A stretch of 40,029 nucleotides of DNA from Clostridia bacterium (GCA_017414645.1 JAFQLL010000005.1:1-40029), one strand, 5' to 3'; shown: positions 1-8,210, counted from the stretch's first letter. The notes: generated by a model not told the origin, from the letters alone. A program made the numbers and translations.

Positions 1-58
1 TCTCCTCTGTTTACTTTAATTGCAACTATCGTCAGAGAGTGTCGGAGACACTTTGTTC
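1..58. repeat. 58-bp direct repeat, copy 1
   Basis: This stretch is identical over all 58 bases to 15104-15161. It contains the hairpin AGTGTC-gga-GACACT. It lies immediately 3' of the stop codon of the large minus-strand secreted protein gene (stop at 62-64). The window starts at base 1, so the element may extend further left. No coding potential is visible. Confidence 0.9.
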
Positions 59-61
59 AAA

Positions 62-3000
62 TTACTTACCTAAAATCTTAACTTCCTGAAGCTGTGCAGG
101 ATATGTATTGTTTTCACTGTTTCTGGGTTTTGCATTCAAAACAGTAAGTCGTACATATCTGCCATAGCCGTCAATATTGTCGCAGGTGAAGCCGTAGTCT
201 GTATAGCCTTCTGACTTATCGAGCACCTTTGTCCAGTTTTCACCGTCAACGCTTGCTTCTAAAATGTAGTTGTAATAAGCCTCGCTGCCATTCCAGATAA
301 GCCATGAAACCTGAAGCTGTGTAAGGTGGCTTACCTTACCTAAATCTGCCTCCCATGTGAAGGGCCAGTTGTTTTCTGCCTGATACCAGCTTGTGCGGTA
401 GTGACCGTCATTTGCGCTGTTACCTGTTGCGTAGCCCTCAGTGTCTACTGTCTTAACGGCTTTATCCTGAGAAAGAATTCTACCTGTCTGAACGGGGATA
501 AGAACGTCGTTTTCCCAGTTGTATAAAAGCTCGTCGAAGAAGTCATAGAATGCGTAGCCGTTAGATACGCTTACAGGGTAGCGGCGGTTGGTTGTGGACT
601 TGTTTGTTGCATCCTGCCAACCAAACATCCAGCGATAGGTTGCCATGATGTGGTTGTTACCACCTTCGTGAAGAGTGAACATTGTGCCCGACTGAGAAGA
701 GAAGGTTGTTGTGTTGCCAACGTGCTTCAATTCGCTCCATGGGCCACCCATATCGGTTGCTGTTGCAACCATGCCCTGTGTGGGGTACCAGCCTGCTGTA
801 CCGGATGAGAAGAGGTAGTATGTGCCGTCCTTCTTAAGAACAGAGGGAAGCTCTCTCCACTTATACATGCTTACAAAGCAAAGTCTGCCTTCAATTGCGG
901 ACCAGTCTTCATTAAGCTTATAAATGCCTAAGTTCGCGTTGTTGTTAGCTGCTGCGATAATGTAGCCTGAGGAATCCTCGTCAACAAACACGTTAAGGTC
1001 ACGGCAGTCGTCGCCTTCGGGGCGGTATGCACCACGGAAGGTCATTCTTTCATCTGTAGACTTCATGGAAGCGATAGAAATCATTGCTGTGCCGTAGCCG
1101 CCGTCTGCTTCAAAGTGAGCGATGAAAGCGAAGGTGTCTGCCTTTTTGTTATATACAAAGTTAACGCTTTCGAAGCGGCACTGTGTAAAGTTCTGGCAGG
1201 TTTCGTGTGCAAGGATTTCCTTGTAGTTAAGTACTTCCTTCCATTCTGTGTAGGTAACGTCGTCCTTACTTGTCTGCATCATAACCCTGCCAAAGCCGGG
1301 AACCCCGTCAATACCCCACTGCTGGAAGTGATAGTATGTACCATCGTTGGCAATCATTGTGTTAGGTCTCTTAACGTCAGATGCTTCAAGGTTAGAGCTC
1401 TGAGAAAGGTCAGCAGGAAGAGTGTAGGGAGCAACGGCATCTGTTATTGCATAATCGATCATTGTATCGTTTTCGATTGCATATACAGCGTACTTATATT
1501 CCTTGCCTATTTCAAGGTCATAATCGTCAATTATCTGACCCTTGCTTGCTGTGAGGAATTCAAAATCGCCACCGTCAACACTTCTGTAAATGTCGTAATG
1601 AGTTGCACCGTGAACAACGTTCCACTGAACCTTTGCACTTGTAACATCGTCTTCGCCGCGGATTAAGAACATCTGTGCAACTGCGCCAACCATCTTCTTA
1701 GTGCTTACGCCCTTTTCTTCAAAGGTGAATAGCTGGCTGTCGTCGTCCTTTAATGCATATTGTGCGAAGGTATCGTTTTCTGTAAGTGTGAGGTACAAGT
1801 CGGAAACCTGACACTTAATGCGGAATTTGTTATCGCCTGCATCCTCTAAAACATAAATCTGGTTTGCACCGAAATTGGATTCGTACTGGATAATTTCCAA
1901 GCCTTCGTCCTTTCTGCCGTTGGGCACGTCAAAAGACTGAATGGAAACCTTGTTACTTATTACGTACTTGCCACCGCCCATAGATACAAGTGCCCACACG
2001 TTTGTGTCAACGTCTGTATCATCGAGCGCCTTTACAAGTGCGTTTGTCTTTATAACATCCTCGGGAACGCCCATAACCTTGCCGGAGGAATGCTTTATTT
2101 CGTAATACTTACCGCCGAAGTTGTCCTTTGCATAGGTATCAATGTTGCAGAAGGGTTCATCAAAGTAGAACAGCTGGGAGAAGTTTTCCCTTGCAACGGT
2201 TTCGATAAGTGTGCCGAAGGATTCTGTAAGATAGAAGCCCGAAGCCTTGTTTTTAATATAATAGCTGTCACCAAAAGCTTCTAAAACATAGATCTGTTCG
2301 TCAGAGCCTGTGGATGCCTTCTGGCGGACATTGCCACCTGCGCCCATGCTGGACATAACCAAAGAAGAATCCTTATTTGTAAAGGTGTAGCCATCCTCTA
2401 CCTTTGTGATACGCCATACATCGGAATCTGTATCAGTTGTATCAGAAACGGAAAGCTTTGCATTTTCTTCTTTTGAAAGACCTTCTACTGTAACGGCTTT
2501 CCTTTCGCCCATTGTGTTTGTATTTACAATTGTAACAAACTTACCGTCGAGAGGGTCGGCCTTTTCAATTTCAACCTTCTCGCCTTCTTCTTCAGCTTCA
2601 ACCTTTTTTACAACCTCAACAAGCTCGTACGAGTCTCTTTCGGGATCGAATTCATTATACTGAGCAATTGTGTTGTTTTCTGTTGCACCAAGGTACATCA
2701 TTGAGTGATGAATAATAAGCTGGTAAGTACCATCTTCGTTTTTAACAGGGTGAACCCACTGGTTTGTGCCCTCTGTGTTACCGTACTGAATAAGCTCCAG
2801 TCCTTCGTCTGTTCTCCAGTTGGGCATGTCCATGCTGCGGAGGCTCTTCTGGTTAATGGGGCGGTAAAGGTTTTCGCCGCGTGTCATAAACTGCCAGAGC
2901 TGAGCATCGCTGCCGTCAGCTTCAACAAGGCGGATAAGGGGACCGTCGGTTGTAGCTGCACCCTCGGGCATCATAACAAGCCCTGTAGCCTTATGGCGGA

Positions 3001-3439
3001 TAACATAGTATTTACCGTTAAGAACAGGCACGGAAAGAGCTAATGCGTTGTTTTCGGCATCCCACTTATAAGTAATGTCAAAAGCTGCAAGCGCATCAAC
3101 GGGCATATATGTGTAGTCATTATAAATAATGTTTTCTGCAGATATGCTCTTTTTCATGTTTGCGTTCTTTACATATTTTTCACCGATGGGAACTGTAATG
3201 TCAAGAATGGAGCCCTTTGCCTTGGCGCATCTTAAATCATTATCCCATGCTGTTTCAAGCTCCATTACGTTTGCAATGGGGCGTAACGGAACGTAGGGTG
3301 TGTCACCCTTGACGATGACATTCTGCGTGAAGGTTACGTCTTCACCGTTAACTGTAACCGTCGCTGTTTCTTCTGCCAATGCAGGAATTACGGAAATCGC
3401 CATAATTACCGCAATAAGCAGTGCGAAAAACTTTTTCAT
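62..3439 (-). CDS. Secreted multidomain carbohydrate-active-like protein (stalk, ricin-like lectin, propeller, discoidin domains)
   Basis: The product has 1125 residues and a clear signal peptide (about 1-22, MKKFFALLIAV... ending ALA), so it is exported. In order I see: a copper-amine-oxidase-N-like stalk domain (about 25-135); three ricin-type beta-trefoil-like repeats (about 140-575), recognisable by repeated GKYYxIxxKxSG and QLWxF-type motifs; a fibronectin III-like segment (about 595-670, VQWNVVHGATHYDIYRS); a five-blade propeller-like region resembling GH43-type folds (about 690-975); and a C-terminal F5/8 type C (CBM32-like) domain (about 985-1125, ASVDGENWTKVLD, GRYVRLTV). The propeller suggests a glycosidase, but I could not assign catalytic acids. 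The start is the ATG behind AAAGGAGTTGGAGTA. It appears monocistronic with its own promoter at 3473-3501. The substrate is unknown; host or plant glycans are an inference from the lectin-like modules. Confidence 0.8.
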   Translation of the reverse strand: MKKFFALLIAVIMAISVIPALAEETATVTVNGEDVTFTQNVIVKGDTPYVPLRPIANVMELETAWDNDLRCAKAKGSILDITVPIGEKYVKNANMKKSISAENIIYNDYTYMPVDALAAFDITYKWDAENNALALSVPVLNGKYYVIRHKATGLVMMPEGAATTDGPLIRLVEADGSDAQLWQFMTRGENLYRPINQKSLRSMDMPNWRTDEGLELIQYGNTEGTNQWVHPVKNEDGTYQLIIHHSMMYLGATENNTIAQYNEFDPERDSYELVEVVKKVEAEEEGEKVEIEKADPLDGKFVTIVNTNTMGERKAVTVEGLSKEENAKLSVSDTTDTDSDVWRITKVEDGYTFTNKDSSLVMSSMGAGGNVRQKASTGSDEQIYVLEAFGDSYYIKNKASGFYLTESFGTLIETVARENFSQLFYFDEPFCNIDTYAKDNFGGKYYEIKHSSGKVMGVPEDVIKTNALVKALDDTDVDTNVWALVSMGGGKYVISNKVSIQSFDVPNGRKDEGLEIIQYESNFGANQIYVLEDAGDNKFRIKCQVSDLYLTLTENDTFAQYALKDDDSQLFTFEEKGVSTKKMVGAVAQMFLIRGEDDVTSAKVQWNVVHGATHYDIYRSVDGGDFEFLTASKGQIIDDYDLEIGKEYKYAVYAIENDTMIDYAITDAVAPYTLPADLSQSSNLEASDVKRPNTMIANDGTYYHFQQWGIDGVPGFGRVMMQTSKDDVTYTEWKEVLNYKEILAHETCQNFTQCRFESVNFVYNKKADTFAFIAHFEADGGYGTAMISIASMKSTDERMTFRGAYRPEGDDCRDLNVFVDEDSSGYIIAAANNNANLGIYKLNEDWSAIEGRLCFVSMYKWRELPSVLKKDGTYYLFSSGTAGWYPTQGMVATATDMGGPWSELKHVGNTTTFSSQSGTMFTLHEGGNNHIMATYRWMFGWQDATNKSTTNRRYPVSVSNGYAFYDFFDELLYNWENDVLIPVQTGRILSQDKAVKTVDTEGYATGNSANDGHYRTSWYQAENNWPFTWEADLGKVSHLTQLQVSWLIWNGSEAYYNYILEASVDGENWTKVLDKSEGYTDYGFTCDNIDGYGRYVRLTVLNAKPRNSENNTYPAQLQEVKILGK

Positions 3440-3472
3440 TACTCCAACTCCTTTTATATATCATATAAATAA

Positions 3473-3501
3473 ATTTTACCATAGACAGGCATTGTTTGCA
3501 A
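3473..3501 (-). promoter_or_regulatory. Promoter of the 62-3439 gene
   Basis: Read on the minus strand: -35 TTGCAA (3496-3501), a 17-bp spacer, -10 TAAAAT (3473-3478). It sits about 35 bp upstream of the start codon at 3439. It resembles a housekeeping sigma-A promoter. Confidence 0.6.
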
Positions 3502-3510
3502 TAAGTTTAA

Positions 3511-3553
3511 CAAAAAAACAATAAACCCAAGAAGCGGTTCACTTCTTGGGTTT
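3511..3553 (-). terminator. Intrinsic terminator of the stalk-domain gene
   Basis: On the minus strand a 12-bp perfect stem (AAACCCAAGAAG / CTTCTTGGGTTT, 7-base loop) is followed by TATTGTTTTTTTG. It lies 10 bp after the stop of the 3564-4313 gene. Confidence 0.85.
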
Positions 3554-3563
3554 GTCGGCGTTA

Positions 3564-4313
3564 TTATTCAGGCAGGACGTATGTAACCCATACCTCATTG
3601 AATTCGTATTCACGTGATATAGTTATTAAGTCAAAATCCTTGGTGTAGTAGTATGAGAGAGATGAGAATTCGTCATCGTATTCGGTGCCGTAAAATTGCC
3701 AGCCCTCAGCTGTAAGAACTTCAAAATAAAGCTCCATATCGCTATCGTCTGTATATTCATACATCATCACATTGGCGGTGCCGTCGGAATAAGTATCAAT
3801 CAGAGCGCTACCTGTCACAGAGTCATATTTAGGGAAAGGGATAGTTGCATCTGTATAATATTCAAATGTGGGTTTTTCATCCTCAGGTACAGCCGTGGTG
3901 ATGAAAACTGTGCGAGTTTCGCCGTCCCATTCAATACTGCAACCGAATGCTTCGGATATAAACCTTGCGGGAACGAGTGTTCTGCCGTCTACAATCTGGG
4001 GTGCAACGTCCATTGTTTTGATTTCACCGTTAATTGTAATTGCGGTTGAATTTATTGTTACGGAAACAGTAGTGTCTGTGGTTGTGCCGGTGGCTGTTTT
4101 TGTGGCATCGTCCCATGTTACGGTTGCGCCAAGCTGCTCAAAAATAGCACGCATGGGGACCATTGTTCTGTCGTTAATAATCTGGGGCGGCACATCGAAA
4201 ATGACAGCAGTGCCGTCAATTAAAACGGAAATCTCTGAATTAGCCGATGCCGTCATGGAAAACATCAAGCACAGAACAATGATGAAAGATGTTAAAATTG
4301 ATAACTTCTTCAC
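3564..4313 (-). CDS. Secreted copper-amine-oxidase-N-like stalk domain protein
   Basis: With a GTG start at 4313 the product is 249 residues. This start gives a normal signal peptide (VKKLSILTSFIIVLCLMF... ASA) with AGAAGG placed 6 bases upstream. A longer reading frame to 4358 would put 15 unlikely residues in front of the signal peptide and run through the trxB terminator. After the signal come two copies of the stalk motif: PPQIINDRTMVPMRAIFEQLGA and APQIVDGRTLVPARFISEAFG, each followed by a VTW/IEWD segment. These are hallmarks of the PF07833-type domain common in secreted clostridial proteins. The last 110 or so residues (YTDATIPFPKYDSVTG onward) are rich in Tyr, Asp and Glu and I do not recognise them. 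The protein is probably surface-located; its function is unknown. Confidence 0.8.
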   Translation of the reverse strand: MKKLSILTSFIIVLCLMFSMTASANSEISVLIDGTAVIFDVPPQIINDRTMVPMRAIFEQLGATVTWDDATKTATGTTTDTTVSVTINSTAITINGEIKTMDVAPQIVDGRTLVPARFISEAFGCSIEWDGETRTVFITTAVPEDEKPTFEYYTDATIPFPKYDSVTGSALIDTYSDGTANVMMYEYTDDSDMELYFEVLTAEGWQFYGTEYDDEFSSLSYYYTKDFDLITISREYEFNEVWVTYVLPE

Positions 4314-4329
4314 AAATATCCTTCTTTCA

Positions 4330-4361
4330 AATAAAATAGTGCAGGCTGTTACCTGCACTAT
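4330..4361 (-). terminator. Terminator of trxB
   Basis: On the minus strand a perfect 10-bp stem (ATAGTGCAGG / CCTGCACTAT, loop TAACAG) is followed by TTTATTT, 14 bases after the trxB stop. The likely transcription start of the next gene (about 4356) falls within this hairpin. Confidence 0.75.
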
Positions 4362-4362
4362 G

Positions 4363-4391
4363 ATTGTATCACAAGTTAATTTGTTTGTAAA
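4363..4391 (-). promoter_or_regulatory. Promoter of the stalk-domain gene, overlapping the trxB 3' end
   Basis: On the minus strand: -35 TTTACA (4386-4391), a 17-bp spacer, extended -10 TGATACAAT (-10 hexamer at 4363-4368). The -35 element lies inside the trxB coding sequence. Confidence 0.55.
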
Positions 4392-5293
4392 GCGTTTACA
4401 TACTTTGCGGCTTCTTCACCTGCAATTGCGCCGTCGCTTACTGCTGTTATAACCTGTCTGAGGTTTTTATTTCTTATGTCACCTGCGGCAAAAACACCGG
4501 GAATACTTGTTTTCATGTCTTCGTCGGTTAGTATGAAGCCACCTTCGTTACACTTAACAATATCCTTTACAAGCTCGCTTGAAGGGTTAATGCCCACTGC
4601 AACAAAAACACCATCTGTTAAAATCTTTTCTTCCTTGCCGTCAAGGTGTGATATAGTAACGCTTTTAACATGGTCACTGCCTTCAATTTTTGCCACGCGG
4701 CATTCAAGCAAAAACTCAACGTTATTGAACTTCTTAAGCCTTTCCACCAATAACGGAGAAGCACGGAATTCGTTTCTGCGGTGGATAATATAAACCTTCT
4801 TTGCAATGGGAGCAAGGTAAATTGCATCTTCAACGGCTGTGTTGCCGCCACCTACAACACAAACGGTCTTGTCCTTAAAAAACATGCCGTCGCAGGTTGC
4901 ACAGTAGCTCACACCCTTACCCTGTAATTCTGCTTCGCCGGGTGCATTAAGAAGAGCAGGGGATGCGCCCATTGCAAGGATAACACTTTTTGCTTCAAAA
5001 TCCTTCTTTGCGGTAAAAAGCTTTTTTATATCGCCTGACAAATCGACATTTTTAATTTCGTTGTAGCGGAATTTAACGTCAAACTTTGAAACATGCTCTG
5101 CCATTTTTTCGGCAAGTGCACTTCCGGAAGGGGCATCGGAAAAGCCTAAATAATTATCTATTTCATAGGTAGTGGACGCCTGTCCGCCTACAAACTTTTT
5201 TTCGAAAACCGTAACGGACATTCCGCTTCTTGCGGCATAAAGTGCTGCACCCAATGCGGCAGGACCGCCACCTATAATTGCTACATCTATCAT
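4376..5293 (-). CDS. trxB: Thioredoxin reductase
   Basis: The product has 305 residues, typical for the low-molecular-weight flavoprotein. It transfers electrons from NADPH through FAD to thioredoxin in the cytoplasm. Visible motifs are the N-terminal FAD-binding GGGPAALGAALYAARSG, the redox pair CATC at C131/C134, the NADPH-binding GGGNTAVEDAIYL, and the C-terminal FAD motif IPGVFAAGDIRNK. The start is the ATG behind AGAGGGTG. The gene has its own strong promoter (5323-5351) and terminator (4330-4361), so it is probably transcribed alone. No thioredoxin gene is adjacent. In anaerobes this system supports redox repair and ribonucleotide reduction. The assignment is secure; a ferredoxin-dependent variant is less likely because the pyridine-nucleotide motif is intact. 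Confidence 0.95.
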   Translation of the reverse strand: MIDVAIIGGGPAALGAALYAARSGMSVTVFEKKFVGGQASTTYEIDNYLGFSDAPSGSALAEKMAEHVSKFDVKFRYNEIKNVDLSGDIKKLFTAKKDFEAKSVILAMGASPALLNAPGEAELQGKGVSYCATCDGMFFKDKTVCVVGGGNTAVEDAIYLAPIAKKVYIIHRRNEFRASPLLVERLKKFNNVEFLLECRVAKIEGSDHVKSVTISHLDGKEEKILTDGVFVAVGINPSSELVKDIVKCNEGGFILTDEDMKTSIPGVFAAGDIRNKNLRQVITAVSDGAIAGEEAAKYVNALQTN

Positions 5294-5322
5294 TAAATCA
5301 CACCCTCTTGTTTATTACTTTA

Positions 5323-5351
5323 ATTATAATAAAAAGGGTGCCCGTTGTCAA
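5323..5351 (-). promoter_or_regulatory. Consensus promoter of trxB
   Basis: On the minus strand: perfect -35 TTGACA (5346-5351), a 17-bp spacer and perfect -10 TATAAT (5323-5328). The -35 hexamer contains the TGA stop codon of spoIIQ (5348-5350). Confidence 0.85.
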
Positions 5352-6025
5352 CCAAGGAGCTCAAGCGGGTCAATATATTCTGAGTAATGCATAATTTCAA
5401 AGTGCAGATGTGTTTTCCCGCTTTCTGTAACACTACTGCTTCCTGCACCCGATATTTTCTCGCCACGGGAAACGCTGTCGCCTTCTTTAACCATTATAAG
5501 TGTTGAAAGGTTTTTATAAATGCTTGTATACTCTCCATGAGAAATTTCAATTACGTTTCCCCATAAGGGGTCTGTATAGCAGGCAGTAACAACGCCGTCC
5601 TCTACGGAAATAACAGCCTCAGCAGGCAAGGCTTCAATGTCGATACCGCTATGCGCGCGCCAATCACCTGTGTCTGGGTTGTAGGTGTGGGAAAGGGAAA
5701 AATACTTGGTTACGGTGCCTGTGGTTGGAAAAAGCGGCGAAAATTCTGTAAGCGCCTCTACAGATGCTTCTTCTGTGACAGGCTCTTCGGGTAAATGTTC
5801 CGCTATTACTTCTGGTACATTGTTCTGAGGGGAAACTACCTGTATGAGGGGCTCTGTTTCCATTTCAAGCTCTTCGATTTCCACAAGCTCTTCTTCCTTT
5901 TCGTAGGGCAGGGTTTCTTCAACTGTGTCAACCTCATGCATGGCATTTTTAACAATAAAGCCACCATAGGCAAGTAATGCGCAAATAGAAATTAAAGAAT
6001 AAATAATATGTGTTTTTTTAGTCAT
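5348..6025 (-). CDS. spoIIQ: Stage II sporulation protein Q-like M23 peptidase
   Basis: From the ATG at 6025 (AAAGGAGG 8 bases upstream) the product is 225 residues. One N-terminal membrane segment (about 6-24, IIYSLISICALLAYGGFIV) is followed by an acidic stretch (EELVEIEELEMETE) and a C-terminal LytM/M23 domain. The zinc ligands are present: H125 and D129 in HSGID, and H206/H208 in HLHFEI. In B. subtilis SpoIIQ an expected zinc ligand is lost, whereas clostridial SpoIIQ keeps it; this protein follows the clostridial pattern. In the family, SpoIIQ is made in the forespore and pairs with SpoIIIAH across the septum. The gene follows spoIID after 43 bases, the same arrangement as in C. difficile, which supports the name. 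A general cell-wall endopeptidase is the alternative. Confidence 0.87.
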   Translation of the reverse strand: MTKKTHIIYSLISICALLAYGGFIVKNAMHEVDTVEETLPYEKEEELVEIEELEMETEPLIQVVSPQNNVPEVIAEHLPEEPVTEEASVEALTEFSPLFPTTGTVTKYFSLSHTYNPDTGDWRAHSGIDIEALPAEAVISVEDGVVTACYTDPLWGNVIEISHGEYTSIYKNLSTLIMVKEGDSVSRGEKISGAGSSSVTESGKTHLHFEIMHYSEYIDPLELLG

Positions 6026-6068
6026 AGACAAGCCTCCTTTATATTGAGGATTGCCCGAAATTGTTAAT

Positions 6069-7007
6069 TTATTCAGTGAGAGTAGCCCCTTGGTAATAAT
6101 GCGACAAAATTTCCTTGTAGGTTTTGCCTTCCTTCGCCATGGCATTTGCGCCATATTGGCTCATACCAACACCATGCCCGTAGCCTGTTACGTTGAAGGT
6201 AACATTGCCCTCGGAAAAGGTCAGGGTAAATTTTGTACTGCGAAGGTTAAACAGCTTGCGGATTTCTGTGCCCGGAACAGACACCTTGCCAATTAATACG
6301 CTTTTTACATGTCCGCTTTCGCTTAGTGTTGGTACCGACACGTCGAGAAAGGAATTGATTTCGGCTTCAGGGTAAGCGGTTTTAATGGTTTTTGCAAATT
6401 CTTCAAAGGGAAGTGAGTGGGTGCTGTAATAATTTGTGCCAACCTCCTCGCCGGGGCTTGGCACGCTTACAAGATAAGGCAGCTGTGACCCCCACACATC
6501 GCCGCTGTTTACGGTCTGACCACCGCCCATTGAATGAAATACCGCTAAAATGGGCTCGTCATTATAGGTTAAAATTTCGCCCCGGGTTTCAAGCACGCAG
6601 GCTTTAACTTTGCTAAGGTAAAAATCATAGGCCTCGCCCCAGTTTGTACGCATTTTTTCCTCGCTGAGATATGCCTGACAGTGGCTGTGGTCGGTGCATA
6701 CGTCGGCATCGTGGTCGTTTGAGCCCTTTTTATACATTGTATAAGTGCGTGCGGCAACAGCCTGCGCTTTTAATGCCTCTGTCTCGAAGGCAGCGGGCAT
6801 TTCGGCGGCAACCACACCTGTAAGGTAGTCTTCCATGGTCATGGTGGTTACATTTTGAGTTTCGTGGTTAAAAACACTTATTTCTGCACTATTTACAACA
6901 GGCGGAGGCGAAGAAGGGGTATCATTGGGCAGAAAAAGGGTTGTTATAAAGGGCAGAATAATAGTTGCGAGAGAATAATATATAGGAAGAAAAAGCAGAC
7001 TTTTCAA
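6069..7007 (-). CDS. spoIID: Stage II sporulation protein D (lytic transglycosylase)
   Basis: I place the start at the TTG at 7007 (AAAGGA 9 bases upstream), giving 312 residues that begin directly with a membrane segment (LKSLLFLPIYYSLATIILPF). The open frame to 7130 would add 41 residues without a visible ribosome binding site and would overlap the divergent ogg gene. Family signatures are MEDYLTGVVAAEMP, with the glutamate equivalent to the catalytic one at E69, then ALKAQAVAARTYT, the SHCQAYLS segment and the C-terminal GYGHGVGMSQYGANAMA. SpoIID cleaves peptidoglycan glycan strands during engulfment of the forespore, working with SpoIIM and SpoIIP, which are not in this window. It is followed by spoIIQ. 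Control by sigma-E is expected from the family, but I found no convincing sigma-E promoter. Confidence 0.92.
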   Translation of the reverse strand: MKSLLFLPIYYSLATIILPFITTLFLPNDTPSSPPPVVNSAEISVFNHETQNVTTMTMEDYLTGVVAAEMPAAFETEALKAQAVAARTYTMYKKGSNDHDADVCTDHSHCQAYLSEEKMRTNWGEAYDFYLSKVKACVLETRGEILTYNDEPILAVFHSMGGGQTVNSGDVWGSQLPYLVSVPSPGEEVGTNYYSTHSLPFEEFAKTIKTAYPEAEINSFLDVSVPTLSESGHVKSVLIGKVSVPGTEIRKLFNLRSTKFTLTFSEGNVTFNVTGYGHGVGMSQYGANAMAKEGKTYKEILSHYYQGATLTE

Positions 7008-7038
7008 AATTGCACGTCCTTTGAATGGTTTGTTGGCG

Positions 7039-7067
7039 TTGACGGTTAGCTTGGTTTGTGGTAAGAT
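7039..7067 (+). promoter_or_regulatory. Candidate promoter of ogg
   Basis: -35 TTGACG (7039-7044), a 17-bp spacer, -10 TAAGAT (7062-7067). The spacing to the ATG at 7084 is short, so the transcript would begin near the ribosome binding site. It lies in the divergent spoIID-ogg gap. Confidence 0.4.
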
Positions 7068-7083
7068 ATTAAAGGTGATTAAA

Positions 7084-7908
7084 ATGTATAAATATATATT
7101 TTCCGATAAAGATTTTGACCTTGAGCACACCTTTGACTGCGGTCAGTGCTTCCGTTGGGAAAAGGAAAACGACGGCTATGTTGGTGTGGCAGGCGGCTAT
7201 TGGGGAAGGTTTCAGAAAACGGAAAAGGGCATTGAGCTTGAAACCACCTGTCCCGATGAAAAGTTCTGGATAAGCTATCTTGACCTGGAAAGGAACTATG
7301 CGGAAGTAAAAAAGACGGTTGCCATAAATGAGCTTATGGAAAGGGCTGTGGAATACGGTGGCGGAATACGCATTCTTAAGCAGGAGTTTTTCGAAACCCT
7401 TATGAGCTTTATTATTTCACAGCGCTCCAGTATTCCTAAAATCAAGTCCTGCGTGAAAAAACTGTGCGAAAAATACGGCAGTAAAATTTCAGTTGAGGGT
7501 AATTACTACACCTTTCCCTCGGCAGAAGAGCTTAAGAATATTACCGAAGAAGACTTTCGCGCCTTGGGGGTAGGTTATCGTGCGCCTTATCTTGTAAAAT
7601 GCGTGCAGTCTGTTTTAAATGGTGAAGTAGAGGGTAACATGTTAGAAAAGCTCGAAACTGCCGCAGCACGCGAAAAGCTCATGACTCTCCATGGGGTGGG
7701 CGACAAGGTGTGCGACTGTGTAATGCTGTTTTCCCTGGCAAAATACGACCTTTTCCCCTCTGATGTTTGGATAAAAAGAGTTATGTGCGAGCAGTTTGGC
7801 AGCAGTGAACAGTCGGCTAAAGCCGACGGCGAAAAGCTGTTTGGTTCCTCCAGCGGCTTTGCCCAGCAATATTTGTTCTATTACCGCAGAAGCATGGAAA
7901 AGGGTTAA
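7084..7908 (+). CDS. ogg: 8-oxoguanine DNA glycosylase (Ogg-type, HhH-GPD)
   Basis: The ATG at 7084 behind AAAGGTG gives 274 residues. The N-terminal part (about 5-85, FDLEHTFDCGQCFRWEK) matches the OGG_N domain. The helix-hairpin-helix-GPD core follows, with LHGVGDKVCDC carrying the catalytic lysine at K208 and the conserved aspartate at D227 in SDVWIKR. The enzyme excises 8-oxoguanine from DNA as a bifunctional glycosylase/lyase. The Ogg1-like form with the N-terminal domain is known in clostridia. The gene is divergent from spoIID and convergent with a small 56-residue gene, whose stop overlaps the end of ogg by a few bases. An endonuclease III-type enzyme is unlikely because the iron-sulfur cysteine cluster is absent. 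Confidence 0.9.
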   Translation: MYKYIFSDKDFDLEHTFDCGQCFRWEKENDGYVGVAGGYWGRFQKTEKGIELETTCPDEKFWISYLDLERNYAEVKKTVAINELMERAVEYGGGIRILKQEFFETLMSFIISQRSSIPKIKSCVKKLCEKYGSKISVEGNYYTFPSAEELKNITEEDFRALGVGYRAPYLVKCVQSVLNGEVEGNMLEKLETAAAREKLMTLHGVGDKVCDCVMLFSLAKYDLFPSDVWIKRVMCEQFGSSEQSAKADGEKLFGSSSGFAQQYLFYYRRSMEKG

Positions 7909-8075
7909 TCTTCAACATCATCTTCGGGGAAGCGGGCATTCCCGAACCAAAGAGGCATGAAGCTTTCGTCGTCGGGTGCTGTAAAAGGCGGCAAAGGGAG
8001 AGTGGGTGAAAGCCTTTTTGCATCTTCTATAGGAATAGGGTACATTATGTAAATATATTCAGGTTTGTCTGACAT
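7905..8075 (-). CDS. Small acidic proline-rich protein, unknown function
   Basis: This is a 56-residue frame: it begins MSDKPEYIYIMYPIPIEDAK and ends NARFPEDDVED. The ATG at 8075 is preceded by a strong AAAGGAGG 8 bases upstream, which is the main evidence that it is real. The stop overlaps the end of the convergent ogg gene by 3 bases. The sequence has many prolines (PIPIEDAK, LPLPPFTAP), a Trp-Phe pair (PLWFGNARF) and an acidic tail, with no membrane segment or cysteine. Its Shine-Dalgarno lies in the downstream arm of a perfect 12-bp inverted repeat (8078-8119). I do not recognise a family. Small spore-coat-associated proteins can have comparable proline-rich composition, but this is only a guess. 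Confidence 0.65.
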   Translation of the reverse strand: MSDKPEYIYIMYPIPIEDAKRLSPTLPLPPFTAPDDESFMPLWFGNARFPEDDVED

Positions 8076-8077
8076 AT

Positions 8078-8119
8078 AAAAAACCTCCTTTGCAACAATT
8101 TATGCATAGGAGGTTTTTT
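8078..8119. repeat. 12-bp perfect inverted repeat (SD-containing hairpin / candidate ogg terminator)
   Basis: The arms AAAAAACCTCCT (8078-8089) and AGGAGGTTTTTT (8108-8119) are separated by 18 bases. On the plus strand this reads as an intrinsic terminator for ogg, 170 bases after its stop. On the minus strand the second arm carries the AGGAGG of the small gene, so a hairpin in that mRNA would mask its ribosome binding site. Confidence 0.75.
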
Positions 8120-8181
8120 ATATTCTTAAAAATTGCTTGTCTGCAAAGGGTAGTTTTGACAAAACGTTAACAAAAAAATAT

Positions 8182-8210
8182 TTGACTTTCTTGACTTGCG
8201 GTGGTATTAT
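8182..8210 (+). promoter_or_regulatory. Distal promoter candidate for the PI-PLC-like gene
   Basis: -35 TTGACT (8182-8187), a 17-bp spacer, -10 TATTAT (8205-8210). It points toward the large gene at 8668. Confidence 0.6.
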
